Made by a program: the position numbers and the translations under genes
From: Mimachlamys varia
Lineage: Eukaryota; Mollusca; Bivalvia; Pectinida; Pectinidae
DNA: 64,000 nucleotides
Assembly (NCBI GenBank): GCA_947623455.1
Contig: OX392533.1
Location: forward strand, 33,106,229-33,170,228
Reading direction: 5' to 3'
The notes under the pieces: model-generated
Seen by the model: only the letters and a program-made list of their open reading frames with translations
The model's database searches: none
Told to the model about the DNA's origin: nothing
Shown: one piece after another, positions 24,286 through 35,700 of the stretch
Layout of the letters: each line of letters starts with the position of its first letter
How positions within the stretch are numbered: the first letter of the stretch is position 1

Positions 24286-26333
24286 ATGGCAGACCAAGAC
24301 GAGCATAACGAGAAGTCATGGATTCTTCACCACATTCTTGACAGAATGATAGGGAGCCGGGATATCGTGGACATCCGCAGGAAGATGAATCTGATTGAAG
24401 ATAATCTAAACCTGCTTGGTGTGGAAAGGTTTGTACCGTTAAACGCGGGAAGCAGAGGTGAAGGATTTCTTATGCAGGGATCAGATATAGACCTAATGTA
24501 TATTAACAGAGAATGTGAAGTTATGTGCTCTAACCAGGACACCAATATCCAATCAGACGACAGAGATACTACCATTGCGATTATGAGAAAAACGGATTGT
24601 CGACCTTATTATGTAAATTTGGAACTAGTTCAACTGGGGAGATCTGTGTGTATCCATACCATGGAATCCCTTGTCCCAGTTCGTGACAGACTTTTAATAT
24701 CCAGTGAGATATATATGTAAACTCATATCAAGAACAGCTTAGTGCAATGATTCATGTGAACATGGAAACTAATGGCCCTGCTTCGTCTTTGATGAATGAA
24801 CAGAGTGATCTTGGGTGTGATATGGATATTGCGCTTTCTTTCGCCTGTATTGGATGGCCACCAGAGGCCACCGAGTTTTTGAGTAGACCCCGTCTGTATG
24901 GTTGGCCTAAAGAAGAATTGATATATGATATTTCCCAAAGTGGTTGTCATGTTGTTCCTGTAGGTGATAAAACGTCTGCTGACTCTTTCCTACAATGGAG
25001 GATATCCTTTGCGACTTCAGAAAGGAAACTGATTCATTCTCTAAGTCATGAACAGTTTCTTGTATATGGACTTCTTAAGTATTTTCTGAAACAAACATCT
25101 GGAATGCTGAAACAAATCACAAGGGGTGTAGATGTTTTGTCGTCATATATTATGAAAACAGTGATGTTTTTTGCCGTAGAAAGTACATCCCAATCCTTAT
25201 GGAAAGAACAAAATACATTCCTGTGCTTCAGGCTTTGTTTGAAAATATTAATTGCCTGGGTGAATGCAGGATACTGCCCTAATTACTTCATCATACAAAA
25301 TAATATGTTCAAAGGAAAACTTTACGATGGCATTCAAAGTAGACTTTTACGCTTTCTCTTGGAAATGTACGACATGGAATGGGTGTGCCTTTCAGTTGGA
25401 ACATTAATACAACCATCTATTGGAGTGTCTTTTCAAAGAGTCATGAACGGAGAATGGAAAGACATATTCATTTCACCGAAAGCATTGGAACGTGAATGCG
25501 ATTTGGCGATATCCCGATACATATCGCGTTCACAACTTATTAGTTTTACTCAATCACTGGCTCTCCTATCTAAATCACAAAATGAAATTGATCAGTGTAT
25601 CGCTTTCCTTTACACGCTACAATCACTATCTTCCTTAGGAATGCTGACGTTTGGCGAAACAGGCAATGCGAAAGGAAATAAACAGAGGTACAAATCTCTT
25701 AGAAAAAGTAAAAACCTCATAAAACCCTTTGCCTCGGCGTGTACAAGTCCAGGACTATTGTTGTTGGCAACATTTTACTACCAGACCGGAAATTACATGA
25801 GAGCACTCGTTGAATGTGGGACCATGCTATCGTCATTCAAATGTTTTGTTGAGGTTGGTTCAGTTAAAGATCAAGACAAGTACGAACATTTGTATTGTGG
25901 ACGTCGAAATTCACTCTTTCACAAATGTCAGGAGGTTTTGGTATCTTGTGTAATAATGCATAAAAACGTTTCATCGTTTTGTCCATCCCAGCTAGGTCAA
26001 GAATTGACGAAATGTCCTGAATATATCAGAATTCCTCCGCTCCCCTACGCCATCTTCCTGTCTTTTCTCTGCTATCATGAACTTGGAGACAGGAGGAGAC
26101 GTGACACAGCCTTGACCCAACTTCGGGCGGTGAAGTATGACGAGCATCAGGGAAGTAGTAAGTTCTGGATTGTAAACAATCTCATAGGGAGTTGTTATGA
26201 ATTGATTGGAGACACGCGGAGAGCCATAAGAGAATATCACGAATCTTTACGTGGGAGCAAAGTTTTTCAACAGTACAACCCAGCCAGGGAGAAAATAGCC
26301 CGCTTACAGCAATCGCAAAAGGAATCTTTATAA
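24286..26333 (+). pseudogene. Mab-21/cGAS-like nucleotidyltransferase with TPR-like tail, one frameshift
   Basis: Second paralogue. The first open part (24286-24720, 144 codons) matches residues 1-143 of copy 1 and keeps GS at 55-56 and GSDID with D67 and D69. It stops at TAA right after an (AT)n run at about 24710-24716. The homologous frame continues at once in another frame to 26333; its first ATG is at 24747 (528 codons). It has CDMDIAL, WRISF, CPNYFI, NMFKGKL and the TPR-like tail. Compared with copies 1 and 3, the run has one extra AT, which fully accounts for the shift. No other stop or shift is seen over 2 kb, so this is either a very young pseudogene, a polymorphic allele or a sequence error. 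Splicing cannot repair it, as the only local GT..AG would be about 20 bp. Confidence 0.8.
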
Positions 26334-26519
26334 GACACACAATTTAAATATCTGATACCGGCACCACGGCTTTCTGTGTATCGTTTCCGGACATTATCTC
26401 AGAAATCACAAAGACTAACTTTTCTAAAACTCGAAACGTTTTTTTTCACTGCGATGTGCTGATGTGCAAGAGTAGTGTAAACATTTCTGCTGTCAAAGTC
26501 AATGTTAAGGTTACTGAAA

Positions 26520-27000
26520 TAGAACTGATTTATCTTTTAACTGTTAACGGGTTTCCTATGACGATATGTAGCAAAGTTGGTCACAATTGAACTTGACATC
26601 AAATGGTCAATGATCAAGGTTATTGGTTCAGAGGTCATGGTCTGATTTCCATCTGAGAACTGGTAAACATTTTGTTTAATTGAGGAGCAAACTGACAAAG
26701 GAAAGAAAGAAAATTCAAAGATCAAGGTCAAATTCAAGATCACTATTACATGTACTTAAACTAGAAGTGACCATATATACTCTATGTACTATTTTGAATA
26801 TTACATGATTTAAGATTTTGTTATGGTGTCATAAAAGAAAATTGGTCAGAATCAATATATGGATCAAATTACTAGGTGTCAAAGTCATTGAGGCAAAATA
26901 AAAGGTAAGGCTGACATCTCTGTCAAAAACAGCGTGGTATTAGTTCAAAGATCAAGGTCATATTTACCATGTATCAAGGAACTGCTCTTGTGAGAATTCA
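26520..27000. repeat. AAGGTCA-rich dispersed repeat
   Basis: Contains phrases such as GCAAAGTTGGTCA, GATCAAGGTCA and AGGTCATGG, similar in style and order to 59485-59900. It is likely a dispersed element rather than a gene. Confidence 0.45.
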
Positions 27001-27669
27001 ATCACGTTGAAATCTCGTTTTAGTCTCAAGTGGGATTTGTTTTAAATATATAACAACGTATAACCGATTTAATAACAAAATGCATCTGGAAAATGTAGCA
27101 ACAATCTAGATGCCTTTTGTTTGTAGAACTTTTGTCACGGCCGAAATTTCATAATATTATACTAGATTGATCATTGTATCGCCAAGTTTCATATTTGCCT
27201 ATTTGCTGTACAAAGTCTTTATGATCAATACAAAGCTGATATTATGTAATAAAGAAATTCACTTTACATTTTGTTTTTTTTTTTACATCATTTACTGAAA
27301 ACCCTCATTTTTATCAATGCTTCCGAAAGAGAAACCGATTGGCTTTTTATCCGCCACATATTTAAAAAAAGTTACTCATTAGAACTTTTAATATAAAACA
27401 CAAAATCTGCAAAAAAATCGTGGAAGTATTAATTTTGATACACGTAATATTACAGTGTTAATTAATTGCATGAATAGAATGAACCCATCATTAGCGAACT
27501 ATATTTCAAAAAGTACATTGCTACCTAAAATGAACTGGTTATTAAAAGATTTGGATCTTGTGAACTCGTGTACATTGTACATAGTGAACAAGGACAATTC
27601 ATAATTGCACTACTTCTACATAGTTGTTGTTACCATTAATTAAAATGTAATTCCCTGATCAGTAGTTTA

Positions 27670-27880
27670 ACTAAATGTTTATAACAACCAGTGCGTATAT
27701 ATTCAATGTGTTAGTATAATATCCGATACAGTTATTAAGCTGACAAGGCTTTACGTTTTCTAAGAGGCTGTTTTACCTGTCCATGTAGCTGCATAGTGTG
27801 TGTGTACTCAAGAACGCTAATAGAAGGTAACCTTTCAATGCCAACAAGTAGGAGTGACTCTCACTAAACAGTGGTTCCTA
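27670..27880 (+). repeat. Inverted-repeat partner of 29995-30150
   Basis: Contains CTGACAAGGCTTTACGTTTT, TTTTACCTGTC and GTAGGAGTGACTCTCACTAA. The complement of each occurs in reversed order at 29995-30150. The pair lies about 2.1 kb apart and encloses the upstream region of Mab-21-like gene 3. Confidence 0.7.
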
Positions 27881-28439
27881 TACTATATAAGACACTATCA
27901 TGCTCAGGTGTTAGGAAAGAGAAAATCTGACTGTCAGGTTTTCAATTTTTTGATTACATTTGAGAATCCGCACGTTGAAATTTCCCTATCATTTACCATG
28001 GAGTATGACAGAATATTTTTCTCTTTGTCAGCTGACAGATTTACCTAAAAAATCATGCAATGCAACTATTTTGAAAACATTATTGTTCCCACTGAGATGT
28101 TTTGAAGACAACGAATGTATCAACGATATTAAGCTATCTAATAGGGCCATGACAAAAGTTGTTTCTCTCCCAATTTTCTGTGTGGAAGATACAGCAATCT
28201 AGCGTAAAGAAGGGTGTAGGGAATTTCTTTTTTATTTCCCATATTACATGATGTGAGTTGAGGTCAAATGGATTGACCAGTGATGTGACGTTATAAATTC
28301 CCATGCTTTTTGAGCTTGTTGACGTTGCTACAATGGTAATACTTTTTCATAATCAAAGGTGGATGATAGGAAAATTCTATCTTTGGGATTTTTGTTGCAA
28401 AGCCTCGGGTAATGCCAAATTTGAAAAACCTCTACGGCA

Positions 28440-28770
28440 TTGGACATTCCAAACTTCGTGACGTCACGCCAAAGCCTAAGTATCCAAGAATAAGTAATTT
28501 ATACTGCAATCAATTATGATGACATGTAAATGTGAATAAGTAATATATGAAAACGTTTTAAAAGGTACACATATATTCATAATCATATTGCATGACCAAC
28601 ATATCTTCGCTGTAATCACGAACAATGTAATATAATGTATTGTGCGGAGTTTTATATTTTATGTTAATGATAAAATAAACACTTAAGAAAACACACCCGA
28701 TAGAGCCGTCCTTTGTTAACGTTAAGATATCATTATTACATCTACAAATTTGGCGTTTTGGTGTCTTTTT
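28440..28770 (+). repeat. Diverged copy of the 14545-15200 intergenic region
   Basis: Shares TTCGTGACGTCACG, AAAATAAACACTTAAG, CGTCCTTTG-like sequence and GATATCATT in the same order as 14545-15200. It probably marks the 5' part of a segment duplicated along with the Mab-21-like genes. Confidence 0.45.
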
Positions 28771-29074
28771 TACACAATTTACAAAAATAACATTTTTAAT
28801 ATCTTACTTGCAAAATTTGTATTTTGTTTTGTTAACCGTTTGAAAATTGTGTACGCTTGTTGTTTTATTTTTTTTTACATTTTACACATTCGAAATAAGT
28901 ATTTTAACGCCAAGTTTCATCTCGTGTCGACACTGGGCAATATATGTTCCACTTAAGGTAGATGTCCTACGCGTCCTATGCTTTTTAACACCTTTAAACG
29001 CAATTGCATACACTTTCTTTACATTTCCCCCGCATCAAACAAACATGTTAGTACACACAAACAATCTTGTATTT

Positions 29075-29594
29075 AACTGAAAGTAGGGATTTCCAATCAC
29101 ACGTGTATTTATTTTAACAACTATTGTGAAATAGCCGGGATTCGACTAATACAGGCGTTTCTAGGTCAGGGTGGCTTGGTGTTTACATACCCTGATGCAT
29201 TTGGTCTAGTGAACACCAAATACACAAGAAGTATAGGAGCTAGGCCTAGGAAGCGAAGCCCAGACAGGATGAACCACAGGGAAACATAAGGATCGTATAC
29301 GTTTCTGATTTTCTCTTGGAATTTTGTGTCGTTTGTGAAATGTGAGAAAGACATTTTGATCTATAACTGGTTATAGACATAGTCTGGACCCTCCTGCTTA
29401 CAATAACTCGTATACAAATAGAACTTTAATGGATATAACGTAGACCTCGTGTTGACAACAGGTGATATAAACATGGTGTCCTGACAGCTTCCCGTGCTGG
29501 CGACAACAATGCACTGCCATGAAGTTATTTCCTTAAGATTGATCGCCATCCTCGACTTCCCTTGTAATGGACGCTCCTTAGCTGAATCCGACAG
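29075..29594 (+). promoter_or_regulatory. Upstream region and predicted non-coding exon 1 of Mab-21-like gene 3
   Basis: Third copy of the conserved upstream segment. GGGATTTCC at 29086-29094 matches the core of a Rel/NF-kB site and lies within AACTGAAAGTAGGGATTTCC. CTATTGTGAAATA follows. A weaker TATA-like TATACAAATA is at 29411-29420, then TTTAATGGATATAACGTAG. The segment ends GACAG|GTTTGT with donor GT at 29595. The acceptor TTTTTTGCAG ends at 30879, giving an intron of 1,285 bp. Whether the kB-like site is used is unknown. Confidence 0.6.
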
Positions 29595-29874
29595 GTTTGT
29601 TAATTCCGTATTTACTAAATAAGGGATATTACATGGACATTTTGTCCATATTTTGACGGCTAACTTTAGAATTTGAAAACGCCTATTCCAAAAACGCTTT
29701 GAAGGTGGGGTGTTTTTTATGGCAGCGAAGTATATAAAAATTGATGTAATAAAGTGTTTAATTCGTGTAATACAATAAAGAATACTTTGTTGATACAATA
29801 TTGATAGTTTGTCAGGTATCAGAACTGTATAACCTTATTCATTTATCAAAAATAAGTAAAAATAACATAAACTA

Positions 29875-30235
29875 CACGTGTTACCATCCCGAAATGGAAA
29901 CATACCACTGGAAAATTAGAATGGTCGTCCTATTTTACGCAAAAATCCTGTGCCATGTGTTGGTATAAAATGGTGATTGAACTGACAAAACTTGTGTTTA
30001 GTGAGAGTCGCTCCTACCTGGTGGCATTGATAGGGTACTTGTGCACTCGGATGGACACACACACTGTGTAGCTACCTAGACAGGTAAAAGGCTGTTAGTA
30101 AACATAAAGCCTTGTCAGTTTAAGAACTGCATCGGATAATATACCTACACATTGTTCTACAGAAATATGTGAAATAGGGCCACAATTCTAATTTTTCGAA
30201 GGTAGGTTTCCATTCCTGAATGGTAACACATGAAG
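29875..30235. mobile_element. Foldback element with inverted ends of about 55 bp
   Basis: The left end (about 29875-29930) contains GGAAACATACCACTGGAAAA and TTAGAATGG; the right end (about 30180-30235) contains the complementary arrangement TTCTAATTTTTCGAAGGTAG and GGTTTCCATT. The centre carries the sequence that is inverted relative to 27670-27880. It lies inside the 5' UTR intron of Mab-21-like gene 3. Confidence 0.55.
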
Positions 30236-30239
30236 AGCA

Positions 30240-30345
30240 TGATATTGTCAGTAAATTGAAAATAAATAAGAGAATACCGAAGCGTTTACAAAATCATAAT
30301 TCAAACTCAAAATCGATTAAACCACGGTGAGAGAGAATAAGACTA
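30240..30345 (-). repeat. Dispersed repeat, inverted copy of the 10410/12385 family
   Basis: The minus strand reads GTCTTATTCTC, TCGATTTTGAGTTTGAATTA and AACGCTTCGGTATTCTC, matching 12385-12545. Confidence 0.65.
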
Positions 30346-30905
30346 GGTGTAAATACATTCAATACATATTTGAATTTAACACTTAAATTCATAATTTTAG
30401 ATACTCTTCTGCAATTAAAACGTCAAAGGTTCTGTAGAATGGGGGTTTATACATTCTAGAGATTGGCCAAAATGTTTGGCCGACTGTCCCATTCAATACC
30501 CCTTAATCTCTTTTCATTGACTTATGGGAATAACAATAATATATTCTTAAATGCGTTTGTAATAAAACAACGGCTTAAAAGGAATAAGAACCCGCACAAT
30601 ATTTTTGAGTATTTTAACATAATGGGTCATTTTTAATTCGAAAATCTAATTTATTTAAGATATTGTACATACATGTATATGTATGGAACTACACACACGA
30701 CAATTGTTCAAACAGTGCGATTTAATATGTGTCATACATCAAACAATATTTATGCCTTATCCATATGTCTGATTGGCTGTTGTTGATCACGTAGAAGTTC
30801 TTCTCAATGACATATTAATGATGATCTAATTTAATAATACTTTCTCTTAGCTTTTAATATTTCCATTCTTTTTTTGCAGCAACTTTATAAACACGTGTAC
30901 GTGAG

Positions 30906-32766
30906 ATGGCAGATCAGGACGAGCATTACGAGAAATCACTGATTCTTCACCACATTCTTGACAGGATGATAGGGAGCCGGGAGATCGTGGACATACGGAG
31001 GAAGATGACTCTTATTCTAGAGAATGTTAGGCATCGTGATGAGAGCATGAAAATAATGTTTCACGCCGGAAGTAGAGGTGAGGGATTCCTTATGTCACAA
31101 TATGACTGAATCCCTTGTTAAAGTAGGGGACAAGATTTTCATATCTAGTGAGATCTTTTCAATGCTATATCAAGAACAGTTGACTGCTTTGAGTTTCACG
31201 AATATGGAAACCCATGGACCATCTTCTTCTATGACGAAAGAATGTAGTCATTTTTGGTGTGATATGGATTTTGCTCGTTCTTATGACTGCACCTGTTGGC
31301 CACCAGAGGCCAACGAGTGGTTGAGTAGACCCCGCCTGTATGGTTGGCCTAAAGAAGAATTGATCCATAACATTTCACAAAGTGGTTGTCATGTTGTTCC
31401 TATAGGTGATAAAACTTCTGCTGACACCTTTCTACAATGGAGGATATCTTTTGTGACTGCAGAAAGGAAACTGATTCATTCTCTCAGTCATGAACAGTTT
31501 ATAGCATATGGACTTCTTGGGTATTTCCTCAAACAAATGTCTGGAATGCTGAAAGAAATAATAGGTGAAGTAGATATTCTTTCGTCGTATATAATGAAAA
31601 CAGTTCTGTTTTTTGCAGTAGAAAGTACACCCCAATCCTTCTGGAAAAAACAAAACACATTCCTGTGCTTCAGGCTTTGTCTGAAAATATTAATGGCTTG
31701 GGTAAATGCGGGATACTGCCCTAATTATTTCATTGTAAATAACAACATGTTCAAGGGAAAACTTTATGGTAGAAATCAAGGAAAACTTCTTTATTTTCTC
31801 ATGAAAATGTACGACTTGAAATGGATGTGCCTTTCACTTGGAGAATTCCTACAACCATCTATTGGAGAGCGTGTTAAAAGAGTCAAGAACGGAGAATGGA
31901 AAGACGTAATTCTTTCACCAAAAGCATTGGAATGTGAATGTGATGTGACGATATTCTTCAAAGCATTTGAAATTGACGCTGTAGAGTATTTGCGATCTCT
32001 GACTCTACTATCTAAATCACAGTCAGACACGGACGAGTTCACAGCGTACCTCATCACAGTAAAATCACTGTCGTATGAAGCAATGAAGACATTTGAGGAA
32101 CAACATACCGTAAAAGGGAATAAACAGAAGTACAAATCTCTAAGAAAATGCAAAAACCACATGACACCTTTAGCCGGAGTGTGTGTAAGTCCAGGACTAT
32201 TGACATTGGCTACATTTTACTTCCAGACCGGAAATTATATGAAAGCACTTATGACATGTGGGACCATGCTATCGTCGTTCAGATTTATTATTGATGAACA
32301 GTTTTATAAGGATAGAGAGAAGTACCAACATTTGTATTGTGGATGTGGATACACACTCCTACACAAATGCCAGGAGGCTGTGGTATCCTGTGTGCTATTA
32401 GATGCAAATGCTCCATCTTTCTGTCCGTCCCAGCTACACCACGAACTGACGCAATGCCTTAAACATGTCATAATTCCCCCACTCCCCTACGCCATGTTCC
32501 TGTCATTTCTTTGCTATCATGAGCTTGGCGACAGGAGGAGACGTGACACAGCATTGATCCAACTTCGGGCGGTGAAATATGATGTACAACAGGGGCAAAG
32601 TGAGCACTGGATTGTCAACAATCTTCTTGGGATCTGCTATGAAATGGTTGGAGACACACGGAGAGCTATCCGAGAATACCAGGAATCTCTTAGTGGTAGC
32701 AAAGCTTTCCAACAGTACAACCCAGCCAGAGAGAAAATTACACGCTTACAAGATGAAACCTTGTAA
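30906..32766 (+). pseudogene. Mab-21/cGAS-like nucleotidyltransferase with TPR-like tail, catalytic segment deleted
   Basis: Third paralogue. The first 63 codons match the family through GSRGEGFLM (GS at 55-56), then the frame ends at TGA 31107-31109. By comparison with copy 2, a net 176 bp is missing between 31094 and 31108. This removes GSDID (D67 and D69) and about 58 residues in all, and shifts the frame by one. Downstream the homologous frame is open to 32766; its first ATG is at 31102, giving about 554 codons with WCDMDF, WRISF, CPNYFI, NMFKGKL and the TPR-like tail. If translated from 31102 the product lacks both the GS motif and the catalytic pair, so it cannot be an active nucleotidyltransferase. 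The long clean frame means either a recent break or retention of the C-terminal part. Confidence 0.8.
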
Positions 32767-35700
32767 AAGCTATCATTTGTTACACCAAAACTATGCAATT
32801 AACATTCCTGACGTTATTAAGAAAATTATATAAAATACTTTCTCATCAGAAAAATGTCCAACGTACACATGAATCTTCATTGTCGCATTAAATATGTACA
32901 GTCAGAGTCCAGAGTGTTTTGTGGCTTATTTATAAAACAATTTATTTATTTTGTCTACAGGGCTTTTCTAAAATTCTCAATACCTTAAAACGGAAATCAT
33001 AAGTTAACGTTAGGACGCACATCATTCCAAATCATCCGGTTTTCCAAATATTCCTAGTAGTTAGGCAAAATCGAAGAAATAAATAAATAAAAATTATGAA
33101 AATCTATTAAAAGTGTATATCCATGAAATTAATCACTTGAAAGCCCTCTTCCAATTTGTTTTTGCAAAGGAACATGTGAAAACCGTTATTGGAACGTTTC
33201 ATATTAATCGATATTTATTTTAAACTGTAAAACAGAAAGAAAAAAGTTTGTAATAAATTGTTGTAATTGTGATGGTGTACATACTGCATCTGCAATGCGT
33301 TACCAGATTTTAACCTTATTGTCACCTGACAATGTGGTGTTAATCATTCACAACAAAGGATAGAAAACTCTACCGGCAAAGTTTTTTATCCTAGAGAAAT
33401 ACCTTTAACATGAATAATAATGATAACATGTTTAGGTAAAATGACACGTGCAAACATGCATTCAGTCATTATTGATAGAAAACTACATGCATACAAATAC
33501 ATGTATGCAGGCACCTTTGATAAAAAAAATCATAACTACATGTCTTGATTATATACGAAGACCTTTTATTTCGTTTAGTTAATGAGAGCATAATTCCAAT
33601 GGAGCACGAGGTAAATTGCGTAAACGTAGAATATTTACGTTAGTTTTACAGACTGCTCCATTAAATATGATATATTAATTAAAACAAAACCAAACATTTA
33701 TCCTCACATTTATGTTACAGAATATTTCTTAACATGGTTCATACTTATTTTGTTTAATACAGGACAATCTGCGGAGATTGCAAATATTTCATTTCAAAAC
33801 TGATACGGTCCAACAAATGTAACAACAAGATGTATACGTTAACTGTGTCGCGAACCAGATAATTGTCATAGCTCCTTCATATAAGCACGCTTTTAAGGAC
33901 AGTTATGAGATAATAATTAAGCTATTATAAGTCTCGTTTACATAACAATGATTATCGGGTGAATGTCTGTGTACTTTGTACATATTACAGCTGTACCATG
34001 TATCTCTGCAAACCGATCAATACGTGCGTGCGTATTTGGGGAAATTAACTACCGCGTATGTTCATGTAAGCCTTCAGAAGTTGCGAAAATACTGCAGAAG
34101 GCCCCAAGTAGAACACCCCATCGGTCACATTATTCTGACAACGTGACAACGGTACCGACACGGACCGTATAATATATAATAATATTATGGACTTGGTAGC
34201 ATTTCGCGGTAAGGACAAATACATTGGACTTACTCTCGCTATTGCTTCAACTAGCATACATGTATACCGTTGTGGTAACGCATAATGCACCAAATATTGT
34301 GTGCGCACTTCGTGCACACATCGTGCACACATCCGTTCACACATCGGTCACACATGGTGCATACAATTAACTGGGCGATCTAAAGATCGTTAGATCATCT
34401 GTGCCAACGTTCATTCTCATCTAGATCCTTCTTAAAAAGTCATGACACACTCAGTGCCCCGGTGTATATAAACTAAAAAATAGCCATTTCTAATTACGTT
34501 TATAATATTTTTTAACTTATTGTGAACTATATAGATCCAGTCAAAATGACATTGTTTAAATAGATACCGTAAATATTGTTTAAGTTGTATTCGGCCTGTT
34601 GACGCGTTTTTATCGAGAAACAATATTCCAACAAGTGGACAGCTCGCGGATGTTATTAATGGATATGTGGACTAGTAAATTAACGGAAAGACTGAAATTA
34701 GTAAAATCGGGATATTGTTCCGACGATTTTTTTTCGTGAAATATTGGTGTGTCTTATTTGGCTCACTCACCTCAGTCGCCAAATAAACCAAAATATAACC
34801 ATATCCAAAATATCCCAAAGTAACAAATATAAAAATGTATGAAATCAAAACCGTTAAGTAACAATTATAAACTTTTGAATAAAGGTAAACTATTCCTTAT
34901 TTTCTTCGAAAGAGCTAGAGCTTTCCATCTCCAAATAGTAATATCCTTTCAGTAAAGTGATACTGATTTAGTGGATTGAAGTAGGCCTAAGTAATGTCAC
35001 AAGAAATCGATTATCAGACACTGAGATTGTCCGATAGTCGAATTTTTGCAAAATTCAATCGCTTGACGAATCAACTTGAAATTTGGGATATTTGTGTTTT
35101 TTAATATAGTATTTTTTTTTAATCATTTAGATTTCACAAAGTTAAGGCTATCCCGGCCACATGTGCTGACAAGGATGTGATACTTTGAAATATTTGTTTC
35201 TGACTTGCAGCATGGATATAGTTGTTGAGTAAGCCATTTTTATGGTAAAAGGGAGATAACTCCCTGCTATCCTCTACAGAATTTTCGTTTATCAAGCTAG
35301 GTTGAAATGACAAATAAAGATATTTTGTCCAAAATTATCTAGCTGATGTTTTGGGATTATTTTCCACAAACCGCTTTCCTTGTTACACAAAATTCTTTCT
35401 CTACCCTTCTAGAATTGAATTGATGAAGAAATTTATATAAATCATTTTCAATCCTCCATACATATAAAACAAATTAATATTATGGTTTTTCAAAATGTAA
35501 TTTCTTTGTTGTAGGATTTGTACAGATCAAGTCTCAATGCATAATGCATTTTAATAAACTTAGATTAAATAATTAAATATAGTATACATTGAATCAGAGG
35601 TAGTTATCAATTATAAGTGAAAGATTTAGTTTCTTTGAAAATAACATTAAAAATCACGAAGAAAAATATAACAAGAGTTACCTCCCTTGTTATAAAGAAA

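Noticed and set aside
24710..24760. Programmed frameshifting or a tiny intron joining the two halves of copy 2.
   Set aside because: There is no slippery heptamer, and the only GT..AG span is about 20 bp. One extra AT in an AT run explains it fully.
26520..27000. Clustered AAGGTCA motifs as nuclear-receptor sites.
   Set aside because: The same motif-rich sequence recurs at 59485-59900 as part of a dispersed repeat, so the motifs are explained by the repeat.
29361..29798. A minus-strand 145-codon frame.
   Set aside because: It lies antisense over the conserved upstream region of copy 3, and the frame is not kept in the homologous segments of copies 1 and 2.
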